Shown piece after piece: positions 1 to 5,909 of a stretch of 6,443 nucleotides of DNA. The DNA is from Clostridia bacterium. Lineage in GTDB: Bacteria; Bacillota; Clostridia; Oscillospirales; Ruminococcaceae. Under the pieces are notes generated by a model that worked only from the letters and a program-made list of their open reading frames with translations, was not told the DNA's origin and ran no database searches. The first letter of the stretch is position 1; each line of letters opens with the position of its first letter. The stretch covers positions 1 to 6,443 of the forward strand of contig QKDG01000118.1 in the NCBI GenBank assembly GCA_003246805.1. Direction: 5' to 3'. Made by a program: the position numbers and the translations under genes.

Positions 1-20
1 GATGGAGTGCTATCGGCATT
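1..20 (+). promoter_or_regulatory. Lysine riboswitch (L box), 3' end only
   Basis: The first bases read TGGAGTGCTATC (3-14), which matches the conserved 3' end of the L-box aptamer. In the Bacillus subtilis lysC leader the equivalent stretch is TGGAGGGCTATC, and its CTATC forms the 3' strand of the basal helix P1. The rest of the aptamer would lie to the left of the window, so the fold cannot be verified here. Context supports the call strongly: an intrinsic terminator follows at 62-85, and the genes downstream are asd, dapA and dapB, classical L-box targets. Expected behaviour, from family knowledge, is that lysine binding stabilises P1 and favours termination. The 3' strand of P1 (12-19) could alternatively pair imperfectly with 53-60, a possible part of the lysine-free fold; this is inference. 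Confidence 0.75.
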
Positions 21-61
21 TTTTTAAAAATATGTCAACATTTCTATTATATTGCATGATG

Positions 62-85
62 AACTGGTTTTCAACCAGTTTTTTT
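62..85 (+). terminator. Intrinsic terminator of the lysine-riboswitch leader
   Basis: An 8-bp perfect stem, AACTGGTT (62-69) with AACCAGTT (73-80), closes a TTC loop and runs into seven T residues (79-85). It lies between the L-box remnant and asd with no gene end visible nearby, so it is best read as the expression platform that stops transcription before asd when lysine is bound. The stem is only moderately GC-rich, which suits a regulated, not absolute, stop. It could instead be the terminator of a gene further upstream, but the riboswitch remnant makes that less likely. Confidence 0.75.
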
Positions 86-107
86 AATATTTTTAATTTA
101 GAAGTTA

Positions 108-138
108 AAAGCGTATGTTTTTTTAACAAAAACGCTTT
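108..138 (+). other. Possible leader stem-loop upstream of asd
   Basis: AAAGCGT (108-114) is complementary to ACGCTTT (132-138), and the loop contains a further short pairing, TGTT (116-119) with AACA (125-128). No T-run follows, so it is not a terminator. It ends 14 nt before the asd ribosome binding site. It may stabilise the leader RNA or keep the start region open, but in such AT-rich DNA a 7-bp stem could arise by chance. Confidence 0.3.
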
Positions 139-152
139 AATTAATTCAGAAT

Positions 153-156
153 GGAG
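153..156 (+). promoter_or_regulatory. Ribosome binding site fixing the asd start
   Basis: GGAG at 153-156 lies 7 nt before the ATG at 164. The reading frame stays open leftwards to position 2, but the extra 54 codons would run through the riboswitch terminator and have no Asd homology, so this site identifies 164 as the start. Confidence 0.8.
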
Positions 157-163
157 TTTTATT

Positions 164-1243
164 ATGAAACAGTTTAAAGTAGGTATTATTGGTGCAACAG
201 GTATGGTAGGCCAGAGATTTTCAATCTTGCTTGAAAATCATCCTTGGTTTAAAGTAACAACAGTTGCTGCTTCGCCACGTTCTGCCGGTAAAACACTAAA
301 AGAAGCTATTGGTAACAGATGGGCTATGCAAAAACCAATGCCAAAGGATATAGAAAACCTTGTAGTTTTGGATGCTACTGCTGATATTGAAAAAATCGCT
401 GCTGATGTTGACTTTGTTTTCTGTGCTGTTGATATGAAAAAGGACGAAATAAAAGCACTTGAAGAAGCGTATGCAAAGGCTGAATGCCCTGTTATCTCAA
501 ACAACTCAGCCCACAGGGGAACTGCTGATGTTCCTATGATTATTCCTGAGGTTAACGATGACCACGCTGAAATTATCAATGCTCAAAAAACAAGGCTTGG
601 CACAAAACGTGGTTTTATTGCCGTAAAATCAAACTGCTCTATTCAGAGCTATGTCCCTGCTATTCATCCGCTTATGAAATTTGGAGTTAAAAATATTTTA
701 GCCTGCACATATCAGGCAATTTCTGGCGCCGGAAAAACCTTTGATACATGGCCTGAAATGGTTGATAATCTAATCCCGTTTATTGGTGGAGAAGAAGAAA
801 AATCAGAGCAGGAGCCATTAAAGGTATGGGGCAAAATTGATGGCGACAAAATCGTTAACGCCTCAACCCCTTCTATCACAACACAATGCTTGAGAGTCCC
901 CGTTTCTGATGGCCATACTGCGGCTGTTTTTGTAAGCTTTGAAAACAAGCCTGCAAAAGAAGAAATCAAAAAGCTATGGAGTGAGTTCAAGGGTGCCCCA
1001 CAGGAGCTTGATTTGCCATCTGCTCCAAAGCAGTTCTTAAATTATTTTGAAGAGGATAACCGCCCTCAGGCAAGGCTTGACAGAGATATGGAAAACGGAA
1101 TGGCTGTTTCTCTTGGCAGACTACGTGAGGATTCACAATTTGATTATAAATTTGTTTGTTTATCACATAACACTGTTCGTGGTGCTGCTGGTGGTGCTGT
1201 TTTAATGGCTGAGCTGCTTGCCGCTAAGGGCTTTTTAGACTAA
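164..1243 (+). CDS. asd: Aspartate-semialdehyde dehydrogenase (archaeal/fungal-like type)
   Basis: This 359-residue cytoplasmic enzyme reduces L-aspartyl-4-phosphate to L-aspartate-4-semialdehyde with NADPH, the branch point towards DAP/lysine and towards threonine and methionine. The N-terminal nucleotide-binding motif GATGMVGQRF is at residues 10-19. The catalytic cysteine is C158 in SNCS, and the substrate-binding/acid-base stretch RVPVSDGHT (244-252) carries R244 and H251. The C-terminal motif SHNTVRGAAGG (334-344) completes the fold. The RVPVSDGHT and SLGRLRED...FDYKFV patterns are those of the archaeal/yeast-like subfamily, not the E. coli subfamily, by recollection of the families. The protein is full length (about 350 residues is usual). 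It is first in an operon with dapA, 25 nt away, and is probably controlled by the upstream lysine riboswitch and terminator. No promoter is visible; it should lie left of the window. Confidence 0.96.
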   Translation: MKQFKVGIIGATGMVGQRFSILLENHPWFKVTTVAASPRSAGKTLKEAIGNRWAMQKPMPKDIENLVVLDATADIEKIAADVDFVFCAVDMKKDEIKALEEAYAKAECPVISNNSAHRGTADVPMIIPEVNDDHAEIINAQKTRLGTKRGFIAVKSNCSIQSYVPAIHPLMKFGVKNILACTYQAISGAGKTFDTWPEMVDNLIPFIGGEEEKSEQEPLKVWGKIDGDKIVNASTPSITTQCLRVPVSDGHTAAVFVSFENKPAKEEIKKLWSEFKGAPQELDLPSAPKQFLNYFEEDNRPQARLDRDMENGMAVSLGRLREDSQFDYKFVCLSHNTVRGAAGGAVLMAELLAAKGFLD

Positions 1244-1268
1244 TCGACTTTTTAAAGGAGGGTTAATT

Positions 1269-2156
1269 GTGAAAAATACAATTTTCACTGGTGCCGGCGT
1301 TGCTATAATCACCCCTATGAACAATGACGGCAGCATTAATTATAATAAGCTTGGTGAGCTTATTGATTTTAATATTGAAAACGGGACACAGGCGATTATT
1401 ATCTGTGGAACAACCGGCGAATCTTCAACAATGACTGATGATGAGCATAAGGAATGTATCCGCTTTGCTGTTGAAAAAGCTGCTAAGCGTGTTCCTGTTA
1501 TTGCGGGAACAGGTAGCAATGATACAAGCTATGCAATTTCACTTTCAAAAGAGGCTGAGGAGCTTGGAGCTGACGCTCTTTTGCTTGTTACCCCATATTA
1601 TAATAAAACCTCGCAAGCTGGGCTGATTGCACATTTCAACGCTATTGCTGACAGCGTTGATATCCCTATTATTTTATATAATATACCAGGGCGTACTGGC
1701 ATTAATATTGCAATAGATACTTATGTTGAGCTTGGAAAGCATAGAAATATTGTAGCTGTTAAAGAAGCAAGCGGTAACATCAGCTATCTTGCACAGCTTG
1801 CTGCTGCTTGTTCTGATACTCTTGACATATATTCAGGAAATGATGATATGATTGTTCCTGTAATGTCACTTGGAGGAAAGGGAGTTATTTCTGTTCTTTC
1901 AAACTGTATGCCAAAGGAAACAAATGAGATTTGTCAGCTTTGCCTTGACAATGACTTCCACAAGGCTACTGCACTTGCATTAAAGCTAATGGAATTCACA
2001 AATAATCTGTTTATTGATGTAAATCCTATACCAGTTAAAGAGGCTTTGAATCTTATGGGAATGAATGCAGGCCCTTGCAGAATGCCTCTTGTTCCTCTAT
2101 CTGACAAAGCAAGAGATGCTTTAAAATCCTCAATGCAAAAAATACAACTTATATAA
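1269..2156 (+). CDS. dapA: 4-hydroxy-tetrahydrodipicolinate synthase
   Basis: DapA condenses pyruvate with aspartate-4-semialdehyde, the product of the preceding gene, to give 4-hydroxy-tetrahydrodipicolinate, the first committed step to DAP and lysine. It is a cytoplasmic TIM-barrel aldolase, usually tetrameric. At 295 residues it is standard length. Active-site residues are all present at a constant +4 offset from E. coli: T48 and T49 in GTTGES, Y111 in TPYYN, Y137 and R142 in YNIPGRTG, and Schiff-base K165 in VAVKEASGN. These argue against the related N-acetylneuraminate lyases. The start is GTG at 1269, chosen because AAAGGAGGG (1254-1262) sits 6 nt before it. At the allosteric lysine site, H60 and N84 match E. 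coli H56 and N80, but E84 is replaced by Y88 and H53 by D57, so lysine feedback may be weak. It is followed by dapB after only 12 nt. Confidence 0.97.
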   Translation: MKNTIFTGAGVAIITPMNNDGSINYNKLGELIDFNIENGTQAIIICGTTGESSTMTDDEHKECIRFAVEKAAKRVPVIAGTGSNDTSYAISLSKEAEELGADALLLVTPYYNKTSQAGLIAHFNAIADSVDIPIILYNIPGRTGINIAIDTYVELGKHRNIVAVKEASGNISYLAQLAAACSDTLDIYSGNDDMIVPVMSLGGKGVISVLSNCMPKETNEICQLCLDNDFHKATALALKLMEFTNNLFIDVNPIPVKEALNLMGMNAGPCRMPLVPLSDKARDALKSSMQKIQLI

Positions 2157-2168
2157 GGATGTGAATAT

Positions 2169-2918
2169 ATGACCAACATTGCTATATGCGGTTGCAATGG
2201 AAGAATGGGGAAATTCGTCTACGAATTTGTTACCGAGCGCGATGATTGCAGGGTAGTTGCTGGTATTGATATGAACACTGCAAAATATGCCGATTTTGAC
2301 GTTGTAGCTTCCCCCGATGAATTGCCTGTTAAGCCTGATGTAATTATTGATTTTTCTCATCCTTCTTTACTCAACTCATTGCTTTCCTATTGCCTTACAA
2401 ACGGTGTTCCTATTGTTTTTGCCACAACAGGATATTCAGAGGAACAGATTCAAACAATTAAAAGTGCGGCTGCGCAGATTCCTGTTTTCTTTACTTTCAA
2501 TATGTCGCTTGGTATCAATCTGCTTGTGGAGCTGGCAAAAAAAGCTACTGCTGTATTAGGAAATCAATACGATATTGAAATAGTTGAAAAACACCATAAC
2601 CAAAAGATTGATGCACCGAGTGGCACAGCTCTTATGCTTGCTGATGCTATAAATTCTGTTTTGGATAACAATATGAACTATATGTATGACCGTCATTCTC
2701 AAAGAAAAAAGAGAGATAAAAAGGAAATTGGCATACATGCTGTTCGTGGGGGAACAATTGTTGGTGAGCATGAAATTATTTTTGCTGGTCATCATGAGAT
2801 TATTACTCTTTCTCATTCTGCGGCATCGAGAGAGGTATTTGCTACTGGTTCAATAAATGCTGCAGTGTTCCTGAAAGATAAGCCTGCCGGTTTATATTCA
2901 ATGTCTGATTTAGTATAG
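2169..2918 (+). CDS. dapB: 4-hydroxy-tetrahydrodipicolinate reductase
   Basis: DapB reduces the DapA product to tetrahydrodipicolinate with NAD(P)H, completing the common trunk before the DAP branches diverge. The N-terminal Rossmann motif GCNGRMG is at residues 8-14. The family signature runs from E140 to A154 and includes H142, H143, K146 and the APSGTA loop. VRGG (192-195) followed by GEHE and the C-terminal GLYSMSDLV are also typical. At 249 residues it is of the shorter Firmicutes/Thermotoga class, slightly under the roughly 270 of E. coli. The ATG at 2169 is preceded by AAGGATGTG (2155-2163), which overlaps the dapA TAA stop and suggests translational coupling. It is the last gene of the operon, followed 3 nt later by a strong terminator. 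Which later DAP route the organism uses (DapD, DapH, Ddh or DapL) cannot be told from this window. Confidence 0.97.
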   Translation: MTNIAICGCNGRMGKFVYEFVTERDDCRVVAGIDMNTAKYADFDVVASPDELPVKPDVIIDFSHPSLLNSLLSYCLTNGVPIVFATTGYSEEQIQTIKSAAAQIPVFFTFNMSLGINLLVELAKKATAVLGNQYDIEIVEKHHNQKIDAPSGTALMLADAINSVLDNNMNYMYDRHSQRKKRDKKEIGIHAVRGGTIVGEHEIIFAGHHEIITLSHSAASREVFATGSINAAVFLKDKPAGLYSMSDLV

Positions 2919-2921
2919 AAT

Positions 2922-2952
2922 AAAAGCCTGTATTAATCATACAGGCTTTTAG
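2922..2952 (+). terminator. Rho-independent terminator after dapB
   Basis: A perfect 12-bp stem, AAAAGCCTGTAT (2922-2933) with ATACAGGCTTTT (2939-2950), closes the loop TAATC and starts 3 nt after the dapB stop. The T-run is only four residues and is followed by AG, so some read-through to the next gene is plausible. It marks the end of the asd-dapA-dapB operon. Confidence 0.88.
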
Positions 2953-2978
2953 CATTGTTTAATACTTATTGTTTTTTT

Positions 2979-2984
2979 GGAGGA
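2979..2984 (+). promoter_or_regulatory. Ribosome binding site of the HD-domain gene
   Basis: GGAGGA lies 11 nt before the ATG at 2996, a somewhat long gap. A TTG at 2969 would extend the frame by nine codons but lies upstream of this site and has no binding site of its own, so 2996 is preferred. Confidence 0.7.
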
Positions 2985-2995
2985 TAGAGAATAAA

Positions 2996-3661
2996 ATGAG
3001 CATTGTTACCTTTAAATATATTAAGGAAAATGAGGAAATCAACACCTATATCACTCAGGCTGACAGGGCATTGAAGGAGCTTGGCTATACTGAGCATTCA
3101 TTTGCTCACGTCAATATTGTTGCTGAAAATGCCGGCATGATTCTTCACACGCTCGGATATTCTGACAGAACTGTTGAGCTTGTAAAAATTGCGGGATATA
3201 TGCACGATATCGGCAACGTAATAAACAGAGTAAACCACGCTATAAGCAGTGCTAATATGGCTTTCAGGCTACTTGATAAAATCAACGTGCCTGCTGACGA
3301 AATATCGCAGATTATAACTGCTATCGGGCATCACGATGAGGGTACTGCTGTTCCGCTCAGCCCTATGTCTGCTGCTTTGATACTTGCTGATAAAACTGAT
3401 GTAAGGCGTTCGCGTGTTCGCAATACTGAGCTTACAAGATTTGATATTCACGACAGAGTTAATTATGCCGCCGAAAAATCAAGCATGCATTTTAATTCTG
3501 ATAATACTTCTCTTGTGATGGATTTGACTATCGACACTGACATTTCTTCTGTTATGGAGTATTTTGAGATTTTTCTTGAAAGAATGTTATTGTGTAAACG
3601 TTCTGCTATGTATCTTGGTGTTAAATTCAAATTCAATATCAACGGTTTGAAAATGATGTAA
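2996..3661 (+). CDS. HD-domain phosphohydrolase, substrate unknown
   Basis: This is a 221-residue soluble protein with no signal peptide or membrane segment. The HD superfamily is metal-dependent and acts on phosphomonoester or phosphodiester bonds. Visible ligands, in order, are E33/H34 and H38 in TEHSFAH, H70-D71 in YMHDIGN, H81 in NHAISSANMA, H112-H113 in GHHDEG, and D132 in LADKTD. The spacing resembles the core of HD-GYP cyclic-di-GMP phosphodiesterases (HDIGK, HP, HHE, VAD), but the GYP motif is missing and the helix after HD is short. The downstream stretch DKTDVRRSRVR (132-142) is basic and could contact a phosphate-rich or nucleic-acid substrate; this is inference. Residues 150-221 form an unrecognised C-terminal part. 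The gene follows the dapB terminator and has no obvious promoter of its own in the 45-nt gap, so it may depend on read-through or on a promoter within dapB. The HD call is firm; the substrate is unknown. Confidence 0.9.
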   Translation: MSIVTFKYIKENEEINTYITQADRALKELGYTEHSFAHVNIVAENAGMILHTLGYSDRTVELVKIAGYMHDIGNVINRVNHAISSANMAFRLLDKINVPADEISQIITAIGHHDEGTAVPLSPMSAALILADKTDVRRSRVRNTELTRFDIHDRVNYAAEKSSMHFNSDNTSLVMDLTIDTDISSVMEYFEIFLERMLLCKRSAMYLGVKFKFNINGLKMM

Positions 3662-3664
3662 AAC

Positions 3665-3696
3665 AAAAACAGGTGGAACAATTCCACCTGTTTTTC
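3665..3696 (+). terminator. Bidirectional terminator, hairpin copy 1
   Basis: A 14-bp perfect stem joins AAAAACAGGTGGAA (3665-3678) to TTCCACCTGTTTTT (3682-3695) with loop CAA. It begins 3 nt after the stop of the HD-domain gene. On the plus strand the 3' arm ends in five T residues. On the minus strand the same hairpin is followed by TTTTTGTTTTAC, so it can also end transcripts arriving from ispE. The core is repeated almost exactly at 3802-3824. Confidence 0.88.
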
Positions 3697-3826
3697 TATG
3701 TGAATAATCATTTTTAACGCTTGTTTGAGCATAAAATACAGGGGCTTTGCGGTCGCCCCCGTACCCCTTCGCATCAAAAATCATAGTTCTTCAACACTCT
3801 GACAGGTGGAATTATTCCACCTGTTT
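3669..3826. repeat. Region bounded by two copies of one palindrome; candidate small dispersed repeat
   Basis: The palindrome ACAGGTGGAA / TTCCACCTGTTT occurs twice, at 3669-3693 and at 3802-3826. The copies differ only in the 3-nt loop (CAA versus TTA) and in the outermost flank. Between them, 3697-3801 contains no convincing gene. It holds an AT-rich part and a GC-rich patch (about 3740-3772) in which GGGGC (3741-3745) can pair with GCCCC (3755-3759). The layout, identical palindromes around a compositionally different filling between convergent genes, could be a MITE- or BIME-like element, or simply a duplicated terminator. Genome copy number would decide and is not available here. Confidence 0.45.
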
Positions 3827-3836
3827 ATTATTTTAT
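3802..3836 (+). terminator. Hairpin copy 2, downstream of ispE
   Basis: A 10-bp perfect stem joins ACAGGTGGAA (3802-3811) to TTCCACCTGT (3815-3824) with loop TTA. On the plus strand it is followed by a T-rich tail (TTTATTATTTTAT), so it is a backup terminator for plus-strand read-through. On the minus strand it lies 8 nt beyond the ispE stop but is followed by CAGAGTG with no T-run, so as an ispE terminator it looks weak. Minus-strand transcripts probably continue to copy 1 at 3665. Confidence 0.7.
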
Positions 3837-4708
3837 ATTATCTCAACCCCGCCATAATGAGGTGTGCAAACCTCAACAAAGCTGTAACCGTCATAAAAAG
3901 CCTCAGCACATTTTGTTGCTTGCTTTTTCTTTTCGAAAATCCCATAAACCGCTGAACCGCTGCCACTCATTAAAGCGCCCATCGCACCAGCTTTAAGCAT
4001 AGTATCCTTGATATTTTTAATCTCGTCACTATCAACTGCAAATTCAAGCTCATTAAACAATAGGCTTGATATTATTTCAATATCCTGCATTGCGATTGCG
4101 GCTATCATATCATCAAATTTTGATGTCCTGTTTATTTCAAGGGTATCATATTTTTTGTATGCTTCTGGTGTGCTGATATTCAAATCTGGCTTAACTATCA
4201 ATATGTAACACTCCGGAATGTTAGGAATCTGATTTAGAATATCCCCTACTCCCTCGGCAATTACTGTTCCGCCCATAATACAAAACGGCACATCAGCACC
4301 TATCTTTGCAGCAATATCACAAAGCTCATCATTTGAAAGCCTTGTATCAAGCAGCTTGTTAAGTGCTACTATTGTTCCTGCTGCATTTGAGCTCCCCCCT
4401 GCCAGCCCTGCCATTGCCGGAATATTCTTGATAATAGAAATATCAATTCCAACTGGCTCAATTTCAAGCTGGTCAAAAAAAGAGATTGCAGCTTTATACG
4501 CTAAATTCCTGCTATCAGACGGGATGTTGACATTGTCACAGAAAATCCTTATCTGGTCGCACTCATTGCGTTCAATAGTTATTTCATCAAAAACCGAAAC
4601 CGTCTGCATTATTGTTTTTACAAAATGATAACCGTCATATCTTTTCCCTAAAATATCAAGAGATAAATTAATCTTGGCCGGCGTTCGGACGGATACAGAG
4701 TCTTGCAT
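3833..4708 (-). CDS. ispE: 4-diphosphocytidyl-2-C-methyl-D-erythritol kinase
   Basis: IspE phosphorylates the 2-hydroxyl of CDP-methylerythritol with ATP, the fourth step of the MEP pathway to isopentenyl diphosphate, in the cytoplasm. It is a GHMP-family kinase. The N-terminal motif TPAKINLSLDILGKR is at residues 9-23, with substrate-site K12. It is followed by DGYH (25-28). The glycine-rich ATP loop PAMAGLAGGSSNAAG is at 97-111. Catalytic D139 lies in GADVPF, and the third GHMP motif LMSGSGSAVYG is at 246-256. The length of 291 residues is normal. The ATG at 4708 is preceded by AGGAG (4721-4725) with a rather long 12-nt gap; an in-frame TAA just upstream excludes a longer start. The gene lies 22 nt after the aminotransferase gene and is probably the last gene of that operon. 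No functional link to the aminotransferase is known to me. Confidence 0.96.
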   Translation of the reverse strand: MQDSVSVRTPAKINLSLDILGKRYDGYHFVKTIMQTVSVFDEITIERNECDQIRIFCDNVNIPSDSRNLAYKAAISFFDQLEIEPVGIDISIIKNIPAMAGLAGGSSNAAGTIVALNKLLDTRLSNDELCDIAAKIGADVPFCIMGGTVIAEGVGDILNQIPNIPECYILIVKPDLNISTPEAYKKYDTLEINRTSKFDDMIAAIAMQDIEIISSLLFNELEFAVDSDEIKNIKDTMLKAGAMGALMSGSGSAVYGIFEKKKQATKCAEAFYDGYSFVEVCTPHYGGVEII

Positions 4709-4730
4709 TTTGAATTATCACTCCTAATAA

Positions 4731-5909
4731 TTATTTAATGTTTTTTATATCGGATAAAAAATCTTCTATTCTGCATATTGCTTCTCGAAGATGGTTAAGA
4801 GAATAAGCGTAGGATACCCTTATGTAGCCCTCACCGCATTCTCCAAAAGCATTGCCGGGAACAACTGCTACCTTTTGCGAAAAAACAAGCTTCTCACAAA
4901 ATTCTTCACTTGTAAGCCCTGTACTCTTTATTGAAGGAAAAACATAAAAAGCTCCCTCAGGATTAAAGCATTCAAGCCCTATTCGATTGAAGTTGTCAAC
5001 CAGAAAGCGACGTCGCATATTATATTCATTAACCATTTTTTTAACATCTGCATCGCAATTGTTCAAAGCCTCAATAGCAGCATACTGGCTTGTTGTGGGA
5101 GAAGACATTATTGCATACTGGTGAATTTTTAACATATGCTTTAAAATCTCATTCGGCCCTGCTACATACCCAAGCCGCCAGCCTGTCATTGCAAATGCCT
5201 TTGAAAAGCCGTTAATCATTATTGTTCTTTCACGCATTCCGTCTATGCTTGCTATTGATACGTGCTTGTCACCGTATGTAAGCTCTGCATAAATCTCATC
5301 TGAAATAACAATAATGTTGGTGTCCCTTAAAACCTCAGCAATTTCTTCAAGATGTTCCTTTCTCATAACAGCACCGGTTGGATTGTTTGGGAAAGGCAAA
5401 ATCAACAACTTTGTTTTTGGTGTGATTTTTTCACGAAGGTCTTTTGCTGTAAGCCTGAAATCATCTTCAATTTTCGTCATTAAAGGAACAACAGTACCCC
5501 CTGTCAGCTCAACAATTGGTGAATAGCAAACAAAACACGGCTCAACAACAAGAACCTCATCGTCTTTTTCAACAATGCTGCGGATAGCTAAATCAATAGC
5601 CTCCGACCCACCGACGGTTACAATTATTTCATCCTGAACGTTATATTTAACGCCAATTTTATTTTCAGTATATTTTGAAATCGCCTGCCTTAGCTCAATC
5701 AAACCGGAATTAGCGGTATATACTGTTTTGCCTTTTTCAAGGGATGTAATTGCTGTTCTTCTTATACTCCATGGGGTATGAAAATCAGGCTCGCCAACTC
5801 CGAGTGAAATAACACCTTCAATTTGCTGAGCAATATCAAAAAATTTACGTATCCCCGATGGCTTAAGCTTAAATGCCGATTTAGAAACCACCTTATCATA
5901 ATCAATCAC
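4731..5909 (-). CDS. Class I/II PLP-dependent aminotransferase (AlaT/YugH-like)
   Basis: This 392-residue cytoplasmic fold-type I aminotransferase transfers an amino group between an amino acid and a 2-oxo acid. Visible landmarks are SLGVGEPDF (35-43), YTANSGL (64-70), PNNPTG (174-179, N176), SDEIYAEL (203-210, D204 and Y207 holding the PLP ring), SKAFAMTGWRLGY (236-248, with Schiff-base K237 and phosphate-binding R245), and R364 in GYIRVSY, which binds the substrate alpha-carboxylate. Overall it resembles Bacillus YugH/AlaT (alanine transaminase) and related PatA/aspartate aminotransferases. The pairing with an Lrp-type gene matches YugG-YugH and favours alanine, but the exact substrates are inferred. 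The start is GTG at 5909, overlapping the regulator's TGA by 4 nt (GTGA), which implies translational coupling. AAAGGGG about 12 nt upstream is a poorly placed ribosome binding site, consistent with that. LL-DAP aminotransferase (DapL) is less likely because the N-terminal motifs differ. Confidence 0.9.
   Translation of the reverse strand: MIDYDKVVSKSAFKLKPSGIRKFFDIAQQIEGVISLGVGEPDFHTPWSIRRTAITSLEKGKTVYTANSGLIELRQAISKYTENKIGVKYNVQDEIIVTVGGSEAIDLAIRSIVEKDDEVLVVEPCFVCYSPIVELTGGTVVPLMTKIEDDFRLTAKDLREKITPKTKLLILPFPNNPTGAVMRKEHLEEIAEVLRDTNIIVISDEIYAELTYGDKHVSIASIDGMRERTIMINGFSKAFAMTGWRLGYVAGPNEILKHMLKIHQYAIMSSPTTSQYAAIEALNNCDADVKKMVNEYNMRRRFLVDNFNRIGLECFNPEGAFYVFPSIKSTGLTSEEFCEKLVFSQKVAVVPGNAFGECGEGYIRVSYAYSLNHLREAICRIEDFLSDIKNIK

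Noticed and set aside
20..30. T-run followed by A-run as a separate terminator or promoter
   Set aside because: There is no usable loop or stem and no -35/-10 arrangement; it is ordinary AT-rich leader sequence between the aptamer end and the terminator.
2..163. N-terminal extension of Asd by 54 residues
   Set aside because: The frame is open, but it crosses the riboswitch remnant and terminator, has no Asd-like sequence, and the good ribosome binding site and conserved start motif lie at 153-164.
238..990. Minus-strand reading frames within asd (113 and 92 residues)
   Set aside because: They are shadows of a confidently coding plus-strand gene and have no start signals or family resemblance.
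1269..2156. DapA-fold lyase of another function, such as N-acetylneuraminate lyase
   Set aside because: All DapA active-site residues, including R142 for aspartate semialdehyde, are present and the gene sits between asd and dapB.
2969..2995. TTG start for the HD-domain protein
   Set aside because: It has no ribosome binding site, and the GGAGGA used by the ATG at 2996 lies inside this extension.
3463..3784. Two small minus-strand reading frames of 104 and 65 residues
   Set aside because: They run antisense into the HD-domain gene, cross the terminator hairpin, lack recognisable domains and have no good ribosome binding site.
4731..5909. Aminotransferase as LL-diaminopimelate aminotransferase (DapL) completing the lysine pathway
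   Set aside because: The tempting link to dapA/dapB is not supported: the N-terminal GIRKFFDIAQ...GVISLGVGEPDF pattern and the pairing with an Lrp-type gene fit AlaT/YugH-like enzymes better, and the gene lies in a separate, opposite-strand operon.
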